Shown here piece by piece: positions 20,627 to 30,784 of a DNA stretch of 64,000 nt. Under the pieces are notes generated by a model that was given only the letters and a program-made list of their open reading frames with translations, ran no database searches and had not been told where the DNA came from. Within the stretch, counting starts at the first letter, position 1. Every line of letters starts with the position of its first letter. The translations under genes were made by a program, and so were the position numbers. Source of the stretch: Actinotalea sp. JY-7876 (GTDB lineage: Bacteria; Actinomycetota; Actinomycetes; Actinomycetales; Cellulomonadaceae); contig NZ_CP059493.1 of NCBI RefSeq assembly GCF_014042015.1, forward strand, positions 3,224,001 to 3,288,000, read 5' to 3'.

Positions 20627-22006
20627 CTACCCGACGGCGAAGAAGAGCAAGGCGATGAGGAAGCCCATCGTGCCGATGATCGTCTCCATGACGGTCCACG
20701 TCTTGAGCGTCGTCTTCACGTCCATGCCGAAGAAGCGCCCCACCAGCCAGAACCCGGAGTCGTTGACGTGGGAGGCCATGACGGAGCCGGCCGCCACCGC
20801 GAGGACGATCGCCGCCAGCTGCACGGGCCCGTAGTCGCCGCTCGCCACGGCGGGCTCGATGAGGCCCGCCGCCGTGATGAGCGCGACCGTCGCCGAGCCC
20901 TGGGCGATGCGCAGGACCGTCGCGATGAGGAACCCGGCCACGATGATCGGCAGACCGAGGTCGCCGAGGGCCTCCTCGAGCGCGGCGCCGATGCCGGACG
21001 CGCGCAGGACGCCGCCGAACATGCCGCCCGCGCCGGTGATGAGGATGACCGAGCAGACGGGGCCGAGCGCGGACTCGAGCAGGCGCTCGATCGCCGTCTT
21101 GTCGCGTCCGCGCCGGGCGCCCATGACCCAGGCGGCCACCAGCACGGCGATGAGGAGCGCGACCGGCGTCGAGCCGATCGCGCGTGCGAGCTGGACCCAC
21201 GTCGCGTCGCCGTCGATGACCCCGGCGCCGCGCAGCGTGTCGAGGCCGGTGTTGAGGAAGATCAGGAACAGCGGCAGGAGCAGCACGCCGACGACCGTGC
21301 CCAGCGACGGCGGGTTGGCGGGCTCGTCCTCGGACGTCCCGAGGATCTCGGGGACCGGCAGGACCCATCTGCGTCCGGCCCACAGGCCGTAGAGGTAGGA
21401 GCTGACGAACCACGTCGGGATCGCCACCACCAGGCCGATGAGGATGACCAGCCCCGGGTCGGCGCCGAGCAGCTCGGACGCCGCCACGGGTCCGGGGTGG
21501 GGTGGCACGAAGACGTGCATGACCGAGAAGGCCCCCGCGGCCGGGAGGCCGAAGGAGAGCACCGACCCGCCCAGGCGCCGGGCGACCGCGAAGACGATCG
21601 GCAGCATGACGACGAGGCCGGCGTCGAAGAAGATCGGGAAGCCGAAGATCAGGGACGCGACGCCGAGCGCGAGCGGCGCGCGCTTCTCGCCGAAGCGCCG
21701 CACGAGGGTGTCCGCCATGACCTTGGCGCCGCCCGACGTCTCGACCATCCGGCCGAGCATCGCGCCGAGCCCGACGAGGAGGGCCACGGACCCCAGCGTC
21801 GTCCCGAAGCCCGAGGTGAGCACGTCCACCACGGCCCCGGCCGGCACGCCGGTCGCGAACGCGGTGAGCAGGGAGACGAGGATCAGGGCGAGGAAGGCGT
21901 GCAGGCGCAGCCTGATGATGAGGAAGAGCAGCAGCGCGATCGCGCCCGCCGCGATGCCGAGCAGGGGCGCTGCCCCGAGCGTCTGTTCCCAGTCCTCCGG
22001 TGGCAC
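20627..22006 (-). CDS. gntP: Gluconate:H+ symporter, GntP family
   Basis: This 459-aa membrane protein has about 12-14 helices. GntP family hallmarks include GLGAMLGRMVETSGGA near residue 80, FGFPIFFDAGLVVMLPIV near 125, PPHPGPVAA near 165, and a C-terminal ASHVNDSGFWLVGRFF. It imports gluconate or a related sugar acid. The GTG at 22006 follows GGGGGAAGCC. It lies 48 bases after the gluconokinase gene on the same strand, which supports gluconate as the substrate. Confidence 0.92.
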   Translation of the reverse strand: MPPEDWEQTLGAAPLLGIAAGAIALLLFLIIRLRLHAFLALILVSLLTAFATGVPAGAVVDVLTSGFGTTLGSVALLVGLGAMLGRMVETSGGAKVMADTLVRRFGEKRAPLALGVASLIFGFPIFFDAGLVVMLPIVFAVARRLGGSVLSFGLPAAGAFSVMHVFVPPHPGPVAASELLGADPGLVILIGLVVAIPTWFVSSYLYGLWAGRRWVLPVPEILGTSEDEPANPPSLGTVVGVLLLPLFLIFLNTGLDTLRGAGVIDGDATWVQLARAIGSTPVALLIAVLVAAWVMGARRGRDKTAIERLLESALGPVCSVILITGAGGMFGGVLRASGIGAALEEALGDLGLPIIVAGFLIATVLRIAQGSATVALITAAGLIEPAVASGDYGPVQLAAIVLAVAAGSVMASHVNDSGFWLVGRFFGMDVKTTLKTWTVMETIIGTMGFLIALLFFAVG

Positions 22007-22054
22007 GGCTTCCCCCTGGTGCTCGACGGCCCGCGGCGCTCCCGCGGGATGGTG

Positions 22055-22633
22055 TCAGTCGGTGGGCCCGCTCGCCCGCGGCGCCGCGGCCACGAGCCCG
22101 AACGCGTCGATGGTCCGGTCGGCGACCGCGTCCGGGGGGACGTCGACCACGATCGTGATCCCGTCCTCGTCCTCGCGCAGCGGCTGGAGCGTCTGCAGCT
22201 GCGAGGGCAGGAGGGTGGGCGGCATGAAGTGGCCCGAGCGGCCGCCCATGCGCTCGGCGAGCACCTCGGGGGCGGCGGTCAGGTGCACGAAGTGGACGCG
22301 ACCCTGCGCCCCGCGCAGCACGTCGCGGTAGCTCTCCTTGAGGGCGGAGCACGTGACGAGCGAGCTGAGCCCGGCCGCGGTCTGCGCCGTGAGCCAGTCC
22401 CGGATCGCCTCGAGCCAGGGCCACCGGTCCTCGTCGTCGAGCGGCGTCCCGGCCGACATCTTGTCGATGTTGGCCTGGGGGTGGAACTCGTCCGCCTCGG
22501 CGTAGGGCCAGCCGAGCCGCTCCTGGAGGAGCGTGGCCAGCGTCGTCTTGCCCGAGCCCGAGACGCCCATGATGACCAGGTGCTGGACGGGCGCGCCGTC
22601 GGCCGTCAGGGGAACCGCAGCGTCGTCCGTCAC
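22055..22633 (-). CDS. gntK: Gluconokinase
   Basis: This 192-aa P-loop kinase of the GntK family has Walker A GVSGSGKTTLA near residue 20. It also has the family segments YAEADEFHPQANIDKMSAGTPL (split across the substrate loop), CSALKESYRD and SGHFMPPTLLPSQLQTL. It phosphorylates gluconate to 6-phosphogluconate for the pentose phosphate pathway. The GTG at 22633 is the first usable start before the P-loop strand. The neighbour downstream is gntP; kdpE ends 44 bases upstream on the same strand, so read-through from kdp is possible but unproven. Confidence 0.92.
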   Translation of the reverse strand: MTDDAAVPLTADGAPVQHLVIMGVSGSGKTTLATLLQERLGWPYAEADEFHPQANIDKMSAGTPLDDEDRWPWLEAIRDWLTAQTAAGLSSLVTCSALKESYRDVLRGAQGRVHFVHLTAAPEVLAERMGGRSGHFMPPTLLPSQLQTLQPLREDEDGITIVVDVPPDAVADRTIDAFGLVAAAPRASGPTD

Positions 22634-22677
22634 GCCGCCCACTCTGGCGGAGGCCGCCCGCGTTCGTCCACCGCGCC

Positions 22678-23388
22678 TCAGGCGTCGGCCGCCCCGGCGG
22701 GCGGCGGGCCCGGCTGGAACCGGTAGCCCATGCCGGACTCCGTGAGCAGGTAGCGCGGGGCGGACGGGTCGGGCTCGAGCTTCTTGCGCAGCTGCGACAG
22801 GTACAGCCGCAGGTAGCCCGAGCTCGTCGCGTGCGCGCCCCAGATCTCGGACAGGATCGTGCGGCGCGTGACCAGCCGGCCGGGGTTGCGGACCAGGATC
22901 TCGAGGACCTGCCACTCGGTCGGCGTCAGGTGCACCGGCTCACGCGCGTCGGCCCCGCGCAGGACGATCTTCAGCCCGAGGTCGACCGTGACGTCGCCGA
23001 AGGTGACGACGGGCTCGCCGTCGGCCCGCGGCGCCGAGCGGCGCGTCAGCGCGCGGATGCGCGCGAGCAGCTCGTCGAGGTGGAACGGCTTGGAGACGTG
23101 GTCGTCGGCACCCGCGTCCAGCGCTTCCACCTTGTCGCCCGAGCCCGTGCGGCCGGACACCACGAGGATCGGCGCCGCGGTCCAGCCCCGCAGCGCCTGG
23201 ATCAGCTCGATGCCGTCGAGGTTCGGCATGCCGAGGTCGACGAGGTAGAGGTCCGGCCGGTGCTCGGCGGCCTGCGCGAGGGCGTCGACACCGTCGGTCG
23301 CGGTCAGGACGGTGTAGCCGCGCGCCCGCAGCGTGATGCGCAGCGCCCGCAGGATCTGCGGGTCGTCGTCGGCGACGAGGATCTTCAC
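22678..23388 (-). CDS. kdpE: Response regulator KdpE
   Basis: This 236-aa OmpR-type regulator has a receiver domain at about residues 1-118 with the acidic pair D7/D8, phospho-acceptor D51 (LYLVDLGMP) and K102. A winged-helix DNA-binding domain follows at about 130-228. It is the partner of KdpD and should activate the kdp promoter under potassium limitation. Its GTG overlaps the kdpD stop (GTGA), so it is translationally coupled. Confidence 0.94.
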   Translation of the reverse strand: MKILVADDDPQILRALRITLRARGYTVLTATDGVDALAQAAEHRPDLYLVDLGMPNLDGIELIQALRGWTAAPILVVSGRTGSGDKVEALDAGADDHVSKPFHLDELLARIRALTRRSAPRADGEPVVTFGDVTVDLGLKIVLRGADAREPVHLTPTEWQVLEILVRNPGRLVTRRTILSEIWGAHATSSGYLRLYLSQLRKKLEPDPSAPRYLLTESGMGYRFQPGPPPAGAADA

Positions 23389-25877
23389 GGCCGCACCCCC
23401 GCCCCCGCCGCGACGGGAAGCGCGACGACCATGGTCAGGCCCCCACCGGGCGTGTCCTCGGAGGTGAGCGTGCCACCCATGCCCTCGGTGAAGCCGCGGG
23501 ACAGCGCGAGCCCGAGCCCGAGCCCCGTGAGGTTGTCCGTGTCCCCGAGCCGCTGGAAGGGCACGAAGAGCTGGTCCCGGCGGTCGGGGGCGACCCCGGG
23601 ACCGTGGTCGACCACCCGGATCTCGAGGTGCTCCCCGAACGCGCTCGTCGAGACGTGCGGCGGGCGCCCCGGCGGGCTGACGTGGAGCGCGTTCGCCAGG
23701 ACGTTGACGATGACCCGCCGCAGCAGCGCGGGGTCCGCCGCGACGGCCGGCACGTCCGGGTCGAGGTCGAGCACGACGTCGTCCGGCCCCGCGCCGAGCT
23801 CGTCCAGCGCCGGCAGGATGACGTCCTCGACGTCGGTGGCTGCGAGCGAGACGCCGAGCACGCCGGCCTGCAGGCGGCTGACGTCCAGCAGGTCCGTGAC
23901 CAGCGTCGTCAGGGTCCGCAGGCTCTCGTCCGCCGTCGCGAGCAGCTCCGCGCGGTCCGCCGCGGACAGGTCGACGTCGGCCGCCCGCAGGCCACCGATG
24001 GCGGTCACCGCGGCGGCCAGCGGGCGACGCAGGTCGTGGCTCACGGCGGAGAGCAGGGCGCTGCGGACCTGGTCGGCCTCGACCAGCGGGCCGACGGCGC
24101 TCGCGGTCGCGCGCAGGCGCTCCTGCTCGAGGGCCCCGGCGAGCTGGGTGACGACGACCGGCAGGAGGCGCGCGGCCGAGGCGTCGAGCGGCGGTCCGTG
24201 GAGGTCGAGCACCGCGACGTCGTCCACGCGAACCGTCGCCGACGGGGCACCCTGTGGGGCCGCGCCGTCCTGCGCCCGCACGTCGTCGCCCTCGCGCAGG
24301 CGCACCGCGTCGAGACCGAACGCCTCGCGCGCGCGCGCCACCAGCGCCCCGAGCACGTCCTGCCCGCGCAGCACGCCGCCCGCGACCGCCAGCATCAGCT
24401 CCGACTCGGCCGCGGCCCGGCGCGCCACCCGGCTGCGGCGCGCGGCCTGGTCCACCACGAGGCTGACGAGCATCCCGTTGACGATGTAGAGCACCAGCCC
24501 GACGGCGTGCAGCGGCTCGCCGATGCTCACCGTCCGCACCGGCTCGATGAAGAAGTAGTCGAGCGTCAGGCCGGACATCACGGCGGTGAAGAGCGCCGGC
24601 CAGAGCCCTCCGACGAGCGCGACGACGACCACCAGGAGCTGGTAGGCCAGCACGTCCGCGACCAGCGAGTCCGGCGTGCGCAGCCCCACGAGCGCCGCGG
24701 TGAGCAGCGGCCCGCCGAGCAGGGAGACGACCAGGCCGAGCACCCTCCGGCGCGCCGTGAGGGCGCCGCGGAGGCGCGGCAGTGCCGCGTGCCCGCCGGC
24801 GGCGGCGTGGTTGACGATGTGCACGTCGATCGAGCCGGACTCGCGGATGACTGTCGCGCCGACGCCGGGGCCGCTCAGCGCGGCGGCCAGCCGGCCGCGC
24901 CGGCTCAGCCCGATGACGAGCTGCGTGGCGTCGTGCGTGCGCGCGAAGTCGACCAGCGTGCGGGCGACGTCGTCGCCGACGACCTGGTGGTACGTGCCGC
25001 CGAGGGTCTCGGCGAGGGCGGCCTGCGCCGCGAGCGCGTGAGGGCTCGACTCGCGGAGCCCGGTCTGCCCGGTGACGTGGACGGCGAGCAGCTGCCCGCC
25101 CGCGGAGCGCGCGGCGATGCGCGCGCCCCGGCGCAGCAGCGTCTCCCCCTCGGGGCCACCGGTCAGCGCGACGACGACGCGCTCGCGCGCCTCCCACGTG
25201 CCCCCGATCTCGTGCTCGGCACGGTAGGTGCGCAGGGCGTTGTCGACCTCGTCGGCCAGCCACAGCAGCGCGAGCTCGCGCAGCGCCGTGAGGTTCCCGA
25301 GCCGGAAGTAGTGCGACAGCGCGGCGTCGATGCGCTCGGCCGGGTAGACGTTGCCCTCCGCGAGGCGCTCGCGCAGGGCCTGGGGCGCGAGGTCGACGAG
25401 CTCGACCTGGTCCGCACCGCGGAGCACGGAGTCGGGGACCGTCTCGCGCTGCGGCACCCCGGTGATCGTCTGCACCACGTCGTTGAGCGACTCGACGTGC
25501 TGCACGTTCACGGTGGTGACGACGTCGATGCCGGCGTCCAGGAGGGCGGCCACGTCCTGCCAGCGCTTGGCGTGCCGCGAGCCGGGCGCGTTGGTGTGCG
25601 CGAGCTCGTCGACGAGCGCGACCTGCGGCCGCCGCGCGAGCACGGCGTCGAGGTCCATCTCCGCCAGCCTCACCCCCCGGTGCTCGACCTGCGTGCGCGG
25701 CACCACGTCGAGGCCCTCGGCGAGCGCCGCCGTGGCGGCGCGGCCGTGGGTCTCCACGACCGCGACCACGACGTCGCGTCCCTCCGCACGCAGGTCCCGG
25801 CCCTCCTCGAGCATGGCGTAGGTCTTGCCCACTCCGGGCGCGGCGCCGAGGAGGACCCGCAGGCGCCCACGTGACAT
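23385..25877 (-). CDS. kdpD: Sensor histidine kinase KdpD
   Basis: This 830-aa sensor has the N-terminal KdpD domain at about residues 1-210, with Walker A GAAPGVGKT and Walker-B-like VALVDELAHTN. A universal-stress-protein domain follows at about 230-355. The four-helix DUF4118 membrane region spans about 370-480. A GAF-like domain precedes the HisKA domain (phospho-His in AVSHDLRRPL, near 612) and the ATPase domain (NALHVSPPG, DHGPGVAP, LGLGLALS). It senses potassium limitation and osmotic or ionic state and phosphorylates KdpE. It follows kdpC by 4 bases and overlaps kdpE. It is slightly shorter than the E. coli protein (about 890 residues). Confidence 0.94.
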   Translation of the reverse strand: MSRGRLRVLLGAAPGVGKTYAMLEEGRDLRAEGRDVVVAVVETHGRAATAALAEGLDVVPRTQVEHRGVRLAEMDLDAVLARRPQVALVDELAHTNAPGSRHAKRWQDVAALLDAGIDVVTTVNVQHVESLNDVVQTITGVPQRETVPDSVLRGADQVELVDLAPQALRERLAEGNVYPAERIDAALSHYFRLGNLTALRELALLWLADEVDNALRTYRAEHEIGGTWEARERVVVALTGGPEGETLLRRGARIAARSAGGQLLAVHVTGQTGLRESSPHALAAQAALAETLGGTYHQVVGDDVARTLVDFARTHDATQLVIGLSRRGRLAAALSGPGVGATVIRESGSIDVHIVNHAAAGGHAALPRLRGALTARRRVLGLVVSLLGGPLLTAALVGLRTPDSLVADVLAYQLLVVVVALVGGLWPALFTAVMSGLTLDYFFIEPVRTVSIGEPLHAVGLVLYIVNGMLVSLVVDQAARRSRVARRAAAESELMLAVAGGVLRGQDVLGALVARAREAFGLDAVRLREGDDVRAQDGAAPQGAPSATVRVDDVAVLDLHGPPLDASAARLLPVVVTQLAGALEQERLRATASAVGPLVEADQVRSALLSAVSHDLRRPLAAAVTAIGGLRAADVDLSAADRAELLATADESLRTLTTLVTDLLDVSRLQAGVLGVSLAATDVEDVILPALDELGAGPDDVVLDLDPDVPAVAADPALLRRVIVNVLANALHVSPPGRPPHVSTSAFGEHLEIRVVDHGPGVAPDRRDQLFVPFQRLGDTDNLTGLGLGLALSRGFTEGMGGTLTSEDTPGGGLTMVVALPVAAGAGVRP

Positions 25878-25881
25878 GCGC

Positions 25882-26493
25882 TCAGCCTGCCAGCCGGTCG
25901 AGCGCCAGGTTGACCATGAGGACGTCGACGCGCGGCTCGCCCAGGAACCCGAGGTCGCGGCCCGCCGTCGCGTCGGCGACCACGCCGCGCACGGCGTCCT
26001 CGGACAGGCCGCGCGCGGCCGCGACGCGGGCCACCTGCAGCTCGGCGTACTCGGGGCTGATGTGCGGGTCCAGGCCCGACGCCGACGCGGTGACGGCGTC
26101 GACCGGGACGTCGCCCTCGGCGATGCCCTCGAGCGTCGCCACCGCGGCCCGGCGCTCCTCGATCGACGCCACGAGGTCGGCGTTGTTCGGGCCCAGGTTG
26201 CTGCCGCTCGAGGCGCCCGCGTCGTAGCCGTCGCCCGCGGCGGAGGGCCGCGGCTGGAGGTACTCGGGCAGCGGCTCGCCGTCGGCGTCGGTGAACGACT
26301 GCCCGATCAGCGCGGAGCCGACGACGGCGCCGTCCTGCCCGCGGACGAGCGAGCCGTCGGCCCGCGACCCGAGGGCGACCTGCCCGATCGCGGTGATCGC
26401 CAGCGGGTACGCGACGCCGAGGACGACGGTCAGGACGAGCATGGCGCGGACGGCGACGCGCACGTGCGGCCAGGTGGTGCGTGCGGAGCTCAT
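25882..26493 (-). CDS. kdpC: Potassium-transporting ATPase subunit KdpC
   Basis: This 203-aa protein has one N-terminal membrane helix (about residues 15-37) and an extracytoplasmic domain with the family motifs VGSALIGQSF, YLQPRPSAAGDGYD, SSGSNLGPNN and VTASASGLDPHISPEYA. KdpC stabilises the KdpFABC complex and assists ATP binding. It is located between kdpB (53 bases upstream) and kdpD (4 bases downstream). Confidence 0.95.
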   Translation of the reverse strand: MSSARTTWPHVRVAVRAMLVLTVVLGVAYPLAITAIGQVALGSRADGSLVRGQDGAVVGSALIGQSFTDADGEPLPEYLQPRPSAAGDGYDAGASSGSNLGPNNADLVASIEERRAAVATLEGIAEGDVPVDAVTASASGLDPHISPEYAELQVARVAAARGLSEDAVRGVVADATAGRDLGFLGEPRVDVLMVNLALDRLAG

Positions 26494-26546
26494 GGACGGT
26501 CCTTCTGTGGTGAGGGGTGGCGGCTGGTCGGGGCGACGGCGACGGG

Positions 26547-28709
26547 TCAGAACCCGGGGAGCAGGCTGACCAGCAGGTCGATGGCCTTGATGCCGACGAA
26601 CGGCGCGACGATCCCGCCGAGCCCGTAGACGAGCAGGTTGCGGCTGAGGATCTTGGGCGCCGAGAGGGGCCGGTACCGCACGCCGCGCAGGGCGAGCGGG
26701 ATGAGCACCACGATGACCAGCGCGTTGAAGATGATCGCGGAGAGGATCGCCGACGCGGGCGAGGCCAGCTGCATGACGTTGAGCGCCGCCAGGCCGGGGA
26801 AGACGCCCGCGAACATGGCGGGGATGATCGCGAAGTACTTCGCGACGTCGTTGGCGAGCGAGAAGGTCGTCAGCGCGCCGCGCGTGATGAGCAGCTGCTT
26901 GCCGATCCGGACGATGTCGATGAGCTTGGTCGGGTCCGAGTCGAGGTCGACCATGTTGCCGGCCTCCTTCGCGGCCGAGGTTCCCGTGTTCATCGCGACG
27001 CCGACGTCGGCCTGCGCGAGCGCCGGTGCGTCGTTGGTGCCGTCGCCCGTCATCGCGACGAGGTTGCCGCCCTCCTGCTCGCGCCGGATGAGCGCGAGCT
27101 TGTCCTCGGGCGTGGCCTCCGCGAGGTAGTCGTCGACGCCGGCCTCGGCCGCGATGGCCTTGGCGGTCAGCGGGTTGTCACCCGTGATCATCACGGTGCG
27201 GATGCCCATCGCCCGCAGCTCGGCGAACCGCTGCGCCATGCCCTCCTTGACGACGTCCTTGAGGTGCACGACGCCGAGGACGCGCCCCGTGCCGTCCGGC
27301 GCGCGCTCGGCGACGACCAGCGGCGTGCCGCCGCTCGCCGAGACGCGCTCGACGTGACCGTCGAGGTCGCGGCGCACGTCCGCCGGGATCGGGCCGTCCT
27401 CCTCGAGCCACGCGATCACCGCCGACCCGGCGCCCTTGCGCACGAGCGTGCCGTCGACCAGGTCCACCCCGCTCATGCGCGTCTGCGCCGTGAACGGCAC
27501 CAGCCGGCCGCCGTCGACGCCGAGCGGCGCGACGCCGTGCTCGACGGCGAGGTCGACGATCGACCGTCCCTCGGGTGTCGGGTCGCCCCCGGAGGCGCGC
27601 GACGCCGCGCGCACCAGGTCGTGCTCGGCGACGCCGGTGAGCGGCAGGAACGCCGTCGCCCGCCGGTTGCCGTAGGTGATGGTGCCCGTCTTGTCGAGCA
27701 GCAGCGTCGTGACGTCGCCGGCGGCCTCGACCGCGCGGCCCGACATCGCGAGCACGTTGTGCTGGACCAGGCGGTCCATCCCCGCGATGCCGATCGCCGA
27801 CAGCAGTGCCCCGATCGTCGTCGGGATGAGGCACACGAGGAGCGCCACGAGCACGGTCAGGCTCACCGGCGCGGCGGCGTAGGAGGCGAGCGGGTTGAGC
27901 GTCAGGGTGACGACCACGAAGACGATCGACAGGCTCGCGAGCAGGATGTTCAGCGCGATCTCGTTGGGGGTCTTCTGCCGCGCCGCGCCCTCCACGAGCG
28001 CGATCATGCGGTCGACGAAGGTCTCGCCCGGCCGCGAGGTGATGCGCACGACGATCCGGTCGGACAGGACCCGCGTGCCACCCGTCACGGCGCTCCGGTC
28101 ACCGCCGGACTCGCGCACCACGGGCGCGGACTCGCCCGTGATGGCCGACTCGTCGACGGACGCGATGCCCCACACGATGTCGCCGTCGCCCGGGACGGGC
28201 TCGCCCGCGCTCACGACGACGACGTCGCCCACCGTGAGCTCCGAGGACGCGACGGCGCGCGTCGCGGCGCGCTCCGCGGCGGGGTCGCCCGCCGCGTCGT
28301 AGCCCTGCACGACGTTCGCCGAGGTGCTGGTCCGCGTGCGGCGCAGGCTGTCCGCCTGGGCCTTGCCCCGGCCCTCGGCCACGGACTCCGCGAGGTTGGC
28401 GAAGACGACGGTGAGCCAGAGCCACACGGCGATGCCCGCGGTGAAGGTCGCCGGCACGGGTGACCCGCCCGACGTGCCGGGACCGCCGAGGAACGGCTCG
28501 GCCACGGCCAGCACGGTGGTGAGCACCGCGCCGACCTCGACGACGAACATCACGGGGTTGCGCCACATGAGGCGCAGGTCGAGCTTGCGCAGCGCGCCGG
28601 GCAGGGCCGCGGCGAGCTGTCGGGGCCCGAAGGCGCTCGGGGCGGACGTCCGCGGGGCAGTGGTGTGGGGCGCCGTCGGCGCCGGTGAGAGCTGTGCTGT
28701 CGTGGACAT
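26547..28709 (-). CDS. kdpB: Potassium-transporting P-type ATPase subunit KdpB
   Basis: This 720-aa P-type ATPase is the energising subunit of the high-affinity K+ pump. It shows the actuator motif ITGES, the phosphorylation site DKTGTIT (near residue 335) and the hinge [12 protein letters not shown], with the P1A-type helix arrangement. The ATG at 28709 is chosen; the frame extends much further upstream into kdpA sequence without family similarity. It follows kdpA by 5 bases. The N-terminal 40 residues are Thr/Pro/Ala-rich and longer than in many homologues. Confidence 0.95.
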   Translation of the reverse strand: MSTTAQLSPAPTAPHTTAPRTSAPSAFGPRQLAAALPGALRKLDLRLMWRNPVMFVVEVGAVLTTVLAVAEPFLGGPGTSGGSPVPATFTAGIAVWLWLTVVFANLAESVAEGRGKAQADSLRRTRTSTSANVVQGYDAAGDPAAERAATRAVASSELTVGDVVVVSAGEPVPGDGDIVWGIASVDESAITGESAPVVRESGGDRSAVTGGTRVLSDRIVVRITSRPGETFVDRMIALVEGAARQKTPNEIALNILLASLSIVFVVVTLTLNPLASYAAAPVSLTVLVALLVCLIPTTIGALLSAIGIAGMDRLVQHNVLAMSGRAVEAAGDVTTLLLDKTGTITYGNRRATAFLPLTGVAEHDLVRAASRASGGDPTPEGRSIVDLAVEHGVAPLGVDGGRLVPFTAQTRMSGVDLVDGTLVRKGAGSAVIAWLEEDGPIPADVRRDLDGHVERVSASGGTPLVVAERAPDGTGRVLGVVHLKDVVKEGMAQRFAELRAMGIRTVMITGDNPLTAKAIAAEAGVDDYLAEATPEDKLALIRREQEGGNLVAMTGDGTNDAPALAQADVGVAMNTGTSAAKEAGNMVDLDSDPTKLIDIVRIGKQLLITRGALTTFSLANDVAKYFAIIPAMFAGVFPGLAALNVMQLASPASAILSAIIFNALVIVVLIPLALRGVRYRPLSAPKILSRNLLVYGLGGIVAPFVGIKAIDLLVSLLPGF

Positions 28710-28714
28710 GGGTG

Positions 28715-30385
28715 TCAGAGACCTTCCGCCAGGGGACCCAGCGCGAGTGCGGGGAAGTACGTCAGGGCGGTCACGACGACCGTGACGCCCGTGAGCAGGC
28801 CGACGAACTGCGGCCGGTGGGTCGGCAGGGTGCCGACGGTGGCGGGCACGCGGTCCTGCGCCGCGAGCGAGCCCGCCAGGGCGAGGACGAAGAGGATCGG
28901 CAGGAACCGCCCGAGGAGCATCGCCACGCCGAGCGCCGTGTTGAACCACGGCGTGTTGGCCGTCAGGCCCGCGAACGCGGAGCCGTTGTTGTTGGCGGCG
29001 GACGTGAACGCGTAGAGCACCTCGGAGAACCCGTGGACGCCGGGGTTCCAGATCGACGTCGCCTCGACGTCGGCCCGCACCCCGGGGATCACGAAGCTCA
29101 GCGCCGTGCCGGTGAGCACGAGGACCGGCGTGACGAGGATGTACAGCGAGGCGAGCTTGATCTCGCGCGGCCCGATCTTCTTGCCCAGGTACTCGGGCGT
29201 GCGGCCGACCATGAGGCCGCCGAGGAACACGGCGATGATCGCGAGCACGAGCATCCCGTACAGCCCCGAGCCGACGCCGCCCGGGGCGACCTCCCCGAGC
29301 ATCATGTTGAGCATCGGCATCATGCCGCCGAGCGCGGTGTACGAGTCGTGCATCGAGTTCACGGCGCCGGTCGAGGTCAGCGTGCTCGTCGTGGCGAACA
29401 GCGCCGAGCCGGCCACGCCGAAGCGCAGCTCCTTGCCCTCCATCGCGCCGCCCGCGGCCGCCGGGGCGTCCCCCGTGGCGTGCCACTCGAACAGCGTCAG
29501 CGCGGCGAGCGAGACGGCGAAGATCGTCGCCATGGCCGCGAGGATCGCGTGCCCCTGGCGGGTGTCGCCGAGCATCCGCCCCATCGTGCGCGGCAGCGAG
29601 AACGGGATCGCGAGCATGAGGACGACCTCGACGAGGTTGGTCCAGGGCGTCGGGTTCTCGAACGGGTGCGCCGAGTTCGCGTTGAAGAAGCCGCCGCCGT
29701 TCGTGCCGAGCAGCTTGATCGACTCCTGGGAGGCCACGGGGCCCCCGGGGACGGACTGCACCCCGCCGGCGAGCGTCGCGACGTCGGTGAACCCGGACCA
29801 GTTCTGCACCACGCCGCCGGCGACGAGGACCACGGCGCCGATCGCGGCACCGGGGAGCAGGATCCGCAGCGTGCCGCGCGTCAGGTCGACCCAGAAGTTG
29901 CCGATCGTGCCGGCCCTGCGCCGCGCGAACCCCCGCAGCAGCGCGATGACGACGCCGATGCCGACGGCGGCCGAGACGACGTTCTGCACGGCCAGACCCG
30001 CGGCCTGCACCGCGTACCCGACGGTGAGCTCGGGCGAGTACGACTGCCAGTTGGTGTTCGCGACGAACGACGCGGCCGTGTTGAACGCCAGGTGCTCGCC
30101 GACCGGGGGCAGCCCCAGGTGGTAGGGCAGCACCGTCTGCAGGCGCTGCATGGCGTAGAGCAGCAGGAGGCCGACCAGCGAGAACGCGAGCAGCGCCCGC
30201 AGGTACTGCGACCAGGTCTGCTCGGCCCGCGGGTCGACGCCGAGGACCCGGTAGAACCCGCGCTCGACGCGCAGGTCCTTGCCGGACGTGTAGACGCGCG
30301 CCATGTACTCGCCGAGCGGTCGGTGGAGCCCGGCCAGCACCAGCGCGAGCGCGAGCGCCTGGGCGACGGCGTACCAGGCGGCCAT
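28715..30385 (-). CDS. kdpA: Potassium-transporting ATPase subunit KdpA
   Basis: This 556-aa membrane subunit binds and conducts K+ in KdpFABC. It has about ten helices and four selectivity-filter-like loops, including [12 protein letters not shown], the strongly conserved [19 protein letters not shown] region, [12 protein letters not shown] and [10 protein letters not shown]. The ATG at 30385 overlaps the kdpF stop (ATGA), so it is coupled to the micropeptide genes upstream. Confidence 0.95.
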   Translation of the reverse strand: MAAWYAVAQALALALVLAGLHRPLGEYMARVYTSGKDLRVERGFYRVLGVDPRAEQTWSQYLRALLAFSLVGLLLLYAMQRLQTVLPYHLGLPPVGEHLAFNTAASFVANTNWQSYSPELTVGYAVQAAGLAVQNVVSAAVGIGVVIALLRGFARRRAGTIGNFWVDLTRGTLRILLPGAAIGAVVLVAGGVVQNWSGFTDVATLAGGVQSVPGGPVASQESIKLLGTNGGGFFNANSAHPFENPTPWTNLVEVVLMLAIPFSLPRTMGRMLGDTRQGHAILAAMATIFAVSLAALTLFEWHATGDAPAAAGGAMEGKELRFGVAGSALFATTSTLTSTGAVNSMHDSYTALGGMMPMLNMMLGEVAPGGVGSGLYGMLVLAIIAVFLGGLMVGRTPEYLGKKIGPREIKLASLYILVTPVLVLTGTALSFVIPGVRADVEATSIWNPGVHGFSEVLYAFTSAANNNGSAFAGLTANTPWFNTALGVAMLLGRFLPILFVLALAGSLAAQDRVPATVGTLPTHRPQFVGLLTGVTVVVTALTYFPALALGPLAEGL

Positions 30386-30474
30386 CAGAACCGCTCCGGC
30401 TTGACGAGCGCCCACACGAGGTAGACGACGGCGGCGACCGCGAGGGCCGCGGCGATGAGGTCGAGGACGATCAC
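30385..30474 (-). CDS. kdpF: Potassium-transporting ATPase subunit KdpF
   Basis: This 29-aa single-helix protein has the KdpF pattern: a hydrophobic helix with [15 protein letters not shown] at the C-terminus. It stabilises the KdpABC complex in the membrane. The GTG at 30474 overlaps the stop of the upstream 27-codon gene, and its stop overlaps the kdpA ATG, so the three are tightly coupled. Confidence 0.88.
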   Translation of the reverse strand: MIVLDLIAAALAVAAVVYLVWALVKPERF

Positions 30475-30554
30475 AGCGTCGCGACCCCCCGACCGACGAC
30501 GGCCACGAGCGCGAAGACCGCGATCGAGGCTGCCACGAAGACGAGGTCCAGCAC
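30471..30554 (-). CDS. 27-codon membrane micropeptide at the head of the kdp operon
   Basis: This tiny ORF (GTG at 30554, TGA at 30471-30473) encodes 27 residues. A hydrophobic helix (about residues 1-20, [19 protein letters not shown]) is followed by GRGVATL. A clear AGGAG ribosome site lies 5 bases before the GTG, and the stop overlaps the kdpF GTG by four bases (GTGA). The strong site, the one-helix composition and the coupling argue that it is translated. It may be a second KdpF-like accessory peptide; it has no family assignment from me. Confidence 0.7.
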   Translation of the reverse strand: MLDLVFVAASIAVFALVAVVGRGVATL

Positions 30555-30648
30555 GGGTGACTCCTGACGTCGGTTCCGGACCGCGCCGCCCGGTGGGCGC
30601 ACGCGGGGCCCGGGTGGGCTCGCCACCCATCCCACGCCCGCGCCGGGG

Positions 30649-30747
30649 CGAGATCCGCCGTCCTGACGGTTTCCCTACGGTCCCGGTGCGCGTCCTGACG
30701 GAACCCGTGCGCCCGGCGCCATCTCGCGCCAGGACGGCAGGATCTCG
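30649..30747. promoter_or_regulatory. Inverted and direct repeats between kdp and the DMT exporter
   Basis: The 11-mer CGTCCTGACGG occurs at 30659-30669 and again at 30691-30701, 32 bases apart (about three helical turns). An outer inverted repeat pairs CGAGATCC-G-CCGTCCTG (30649-30665) with CAGGACGG-CA-GGATCTCG (30730-30747). The cluster lies upstream of the kdp leader and of the divergent exporter gene. Such tandem repeats are typical of response-regulator sites; assignment to KdpE is inference. Confidence 0.5.
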
Positions 30748-30772
30748 CGAGCCACGGGACGGCCCCCGGCCC

Positions 30773-30778
30773 TAGCGT
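30773..30778 (+). promoter_or_regulatory. -10 box TAGCGT for a leaderless transcript
   Basis: TAGCGT ends 6 bases before the GTG at 30785, so transcription probably starts at the start codon. There is no ribosome site at a normal distance. Confidence 0.5.
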
Positions 30779-30784
30779 CGAGGC

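Noticed and set aside
30385-30630. An 81-codon version of KdpF
   Set aside because: The N-terminal extension is Arg/Pro-rich and overlaps the 27-codon gene, which has a better ribosome site; KdpF is normally about 30 residues.
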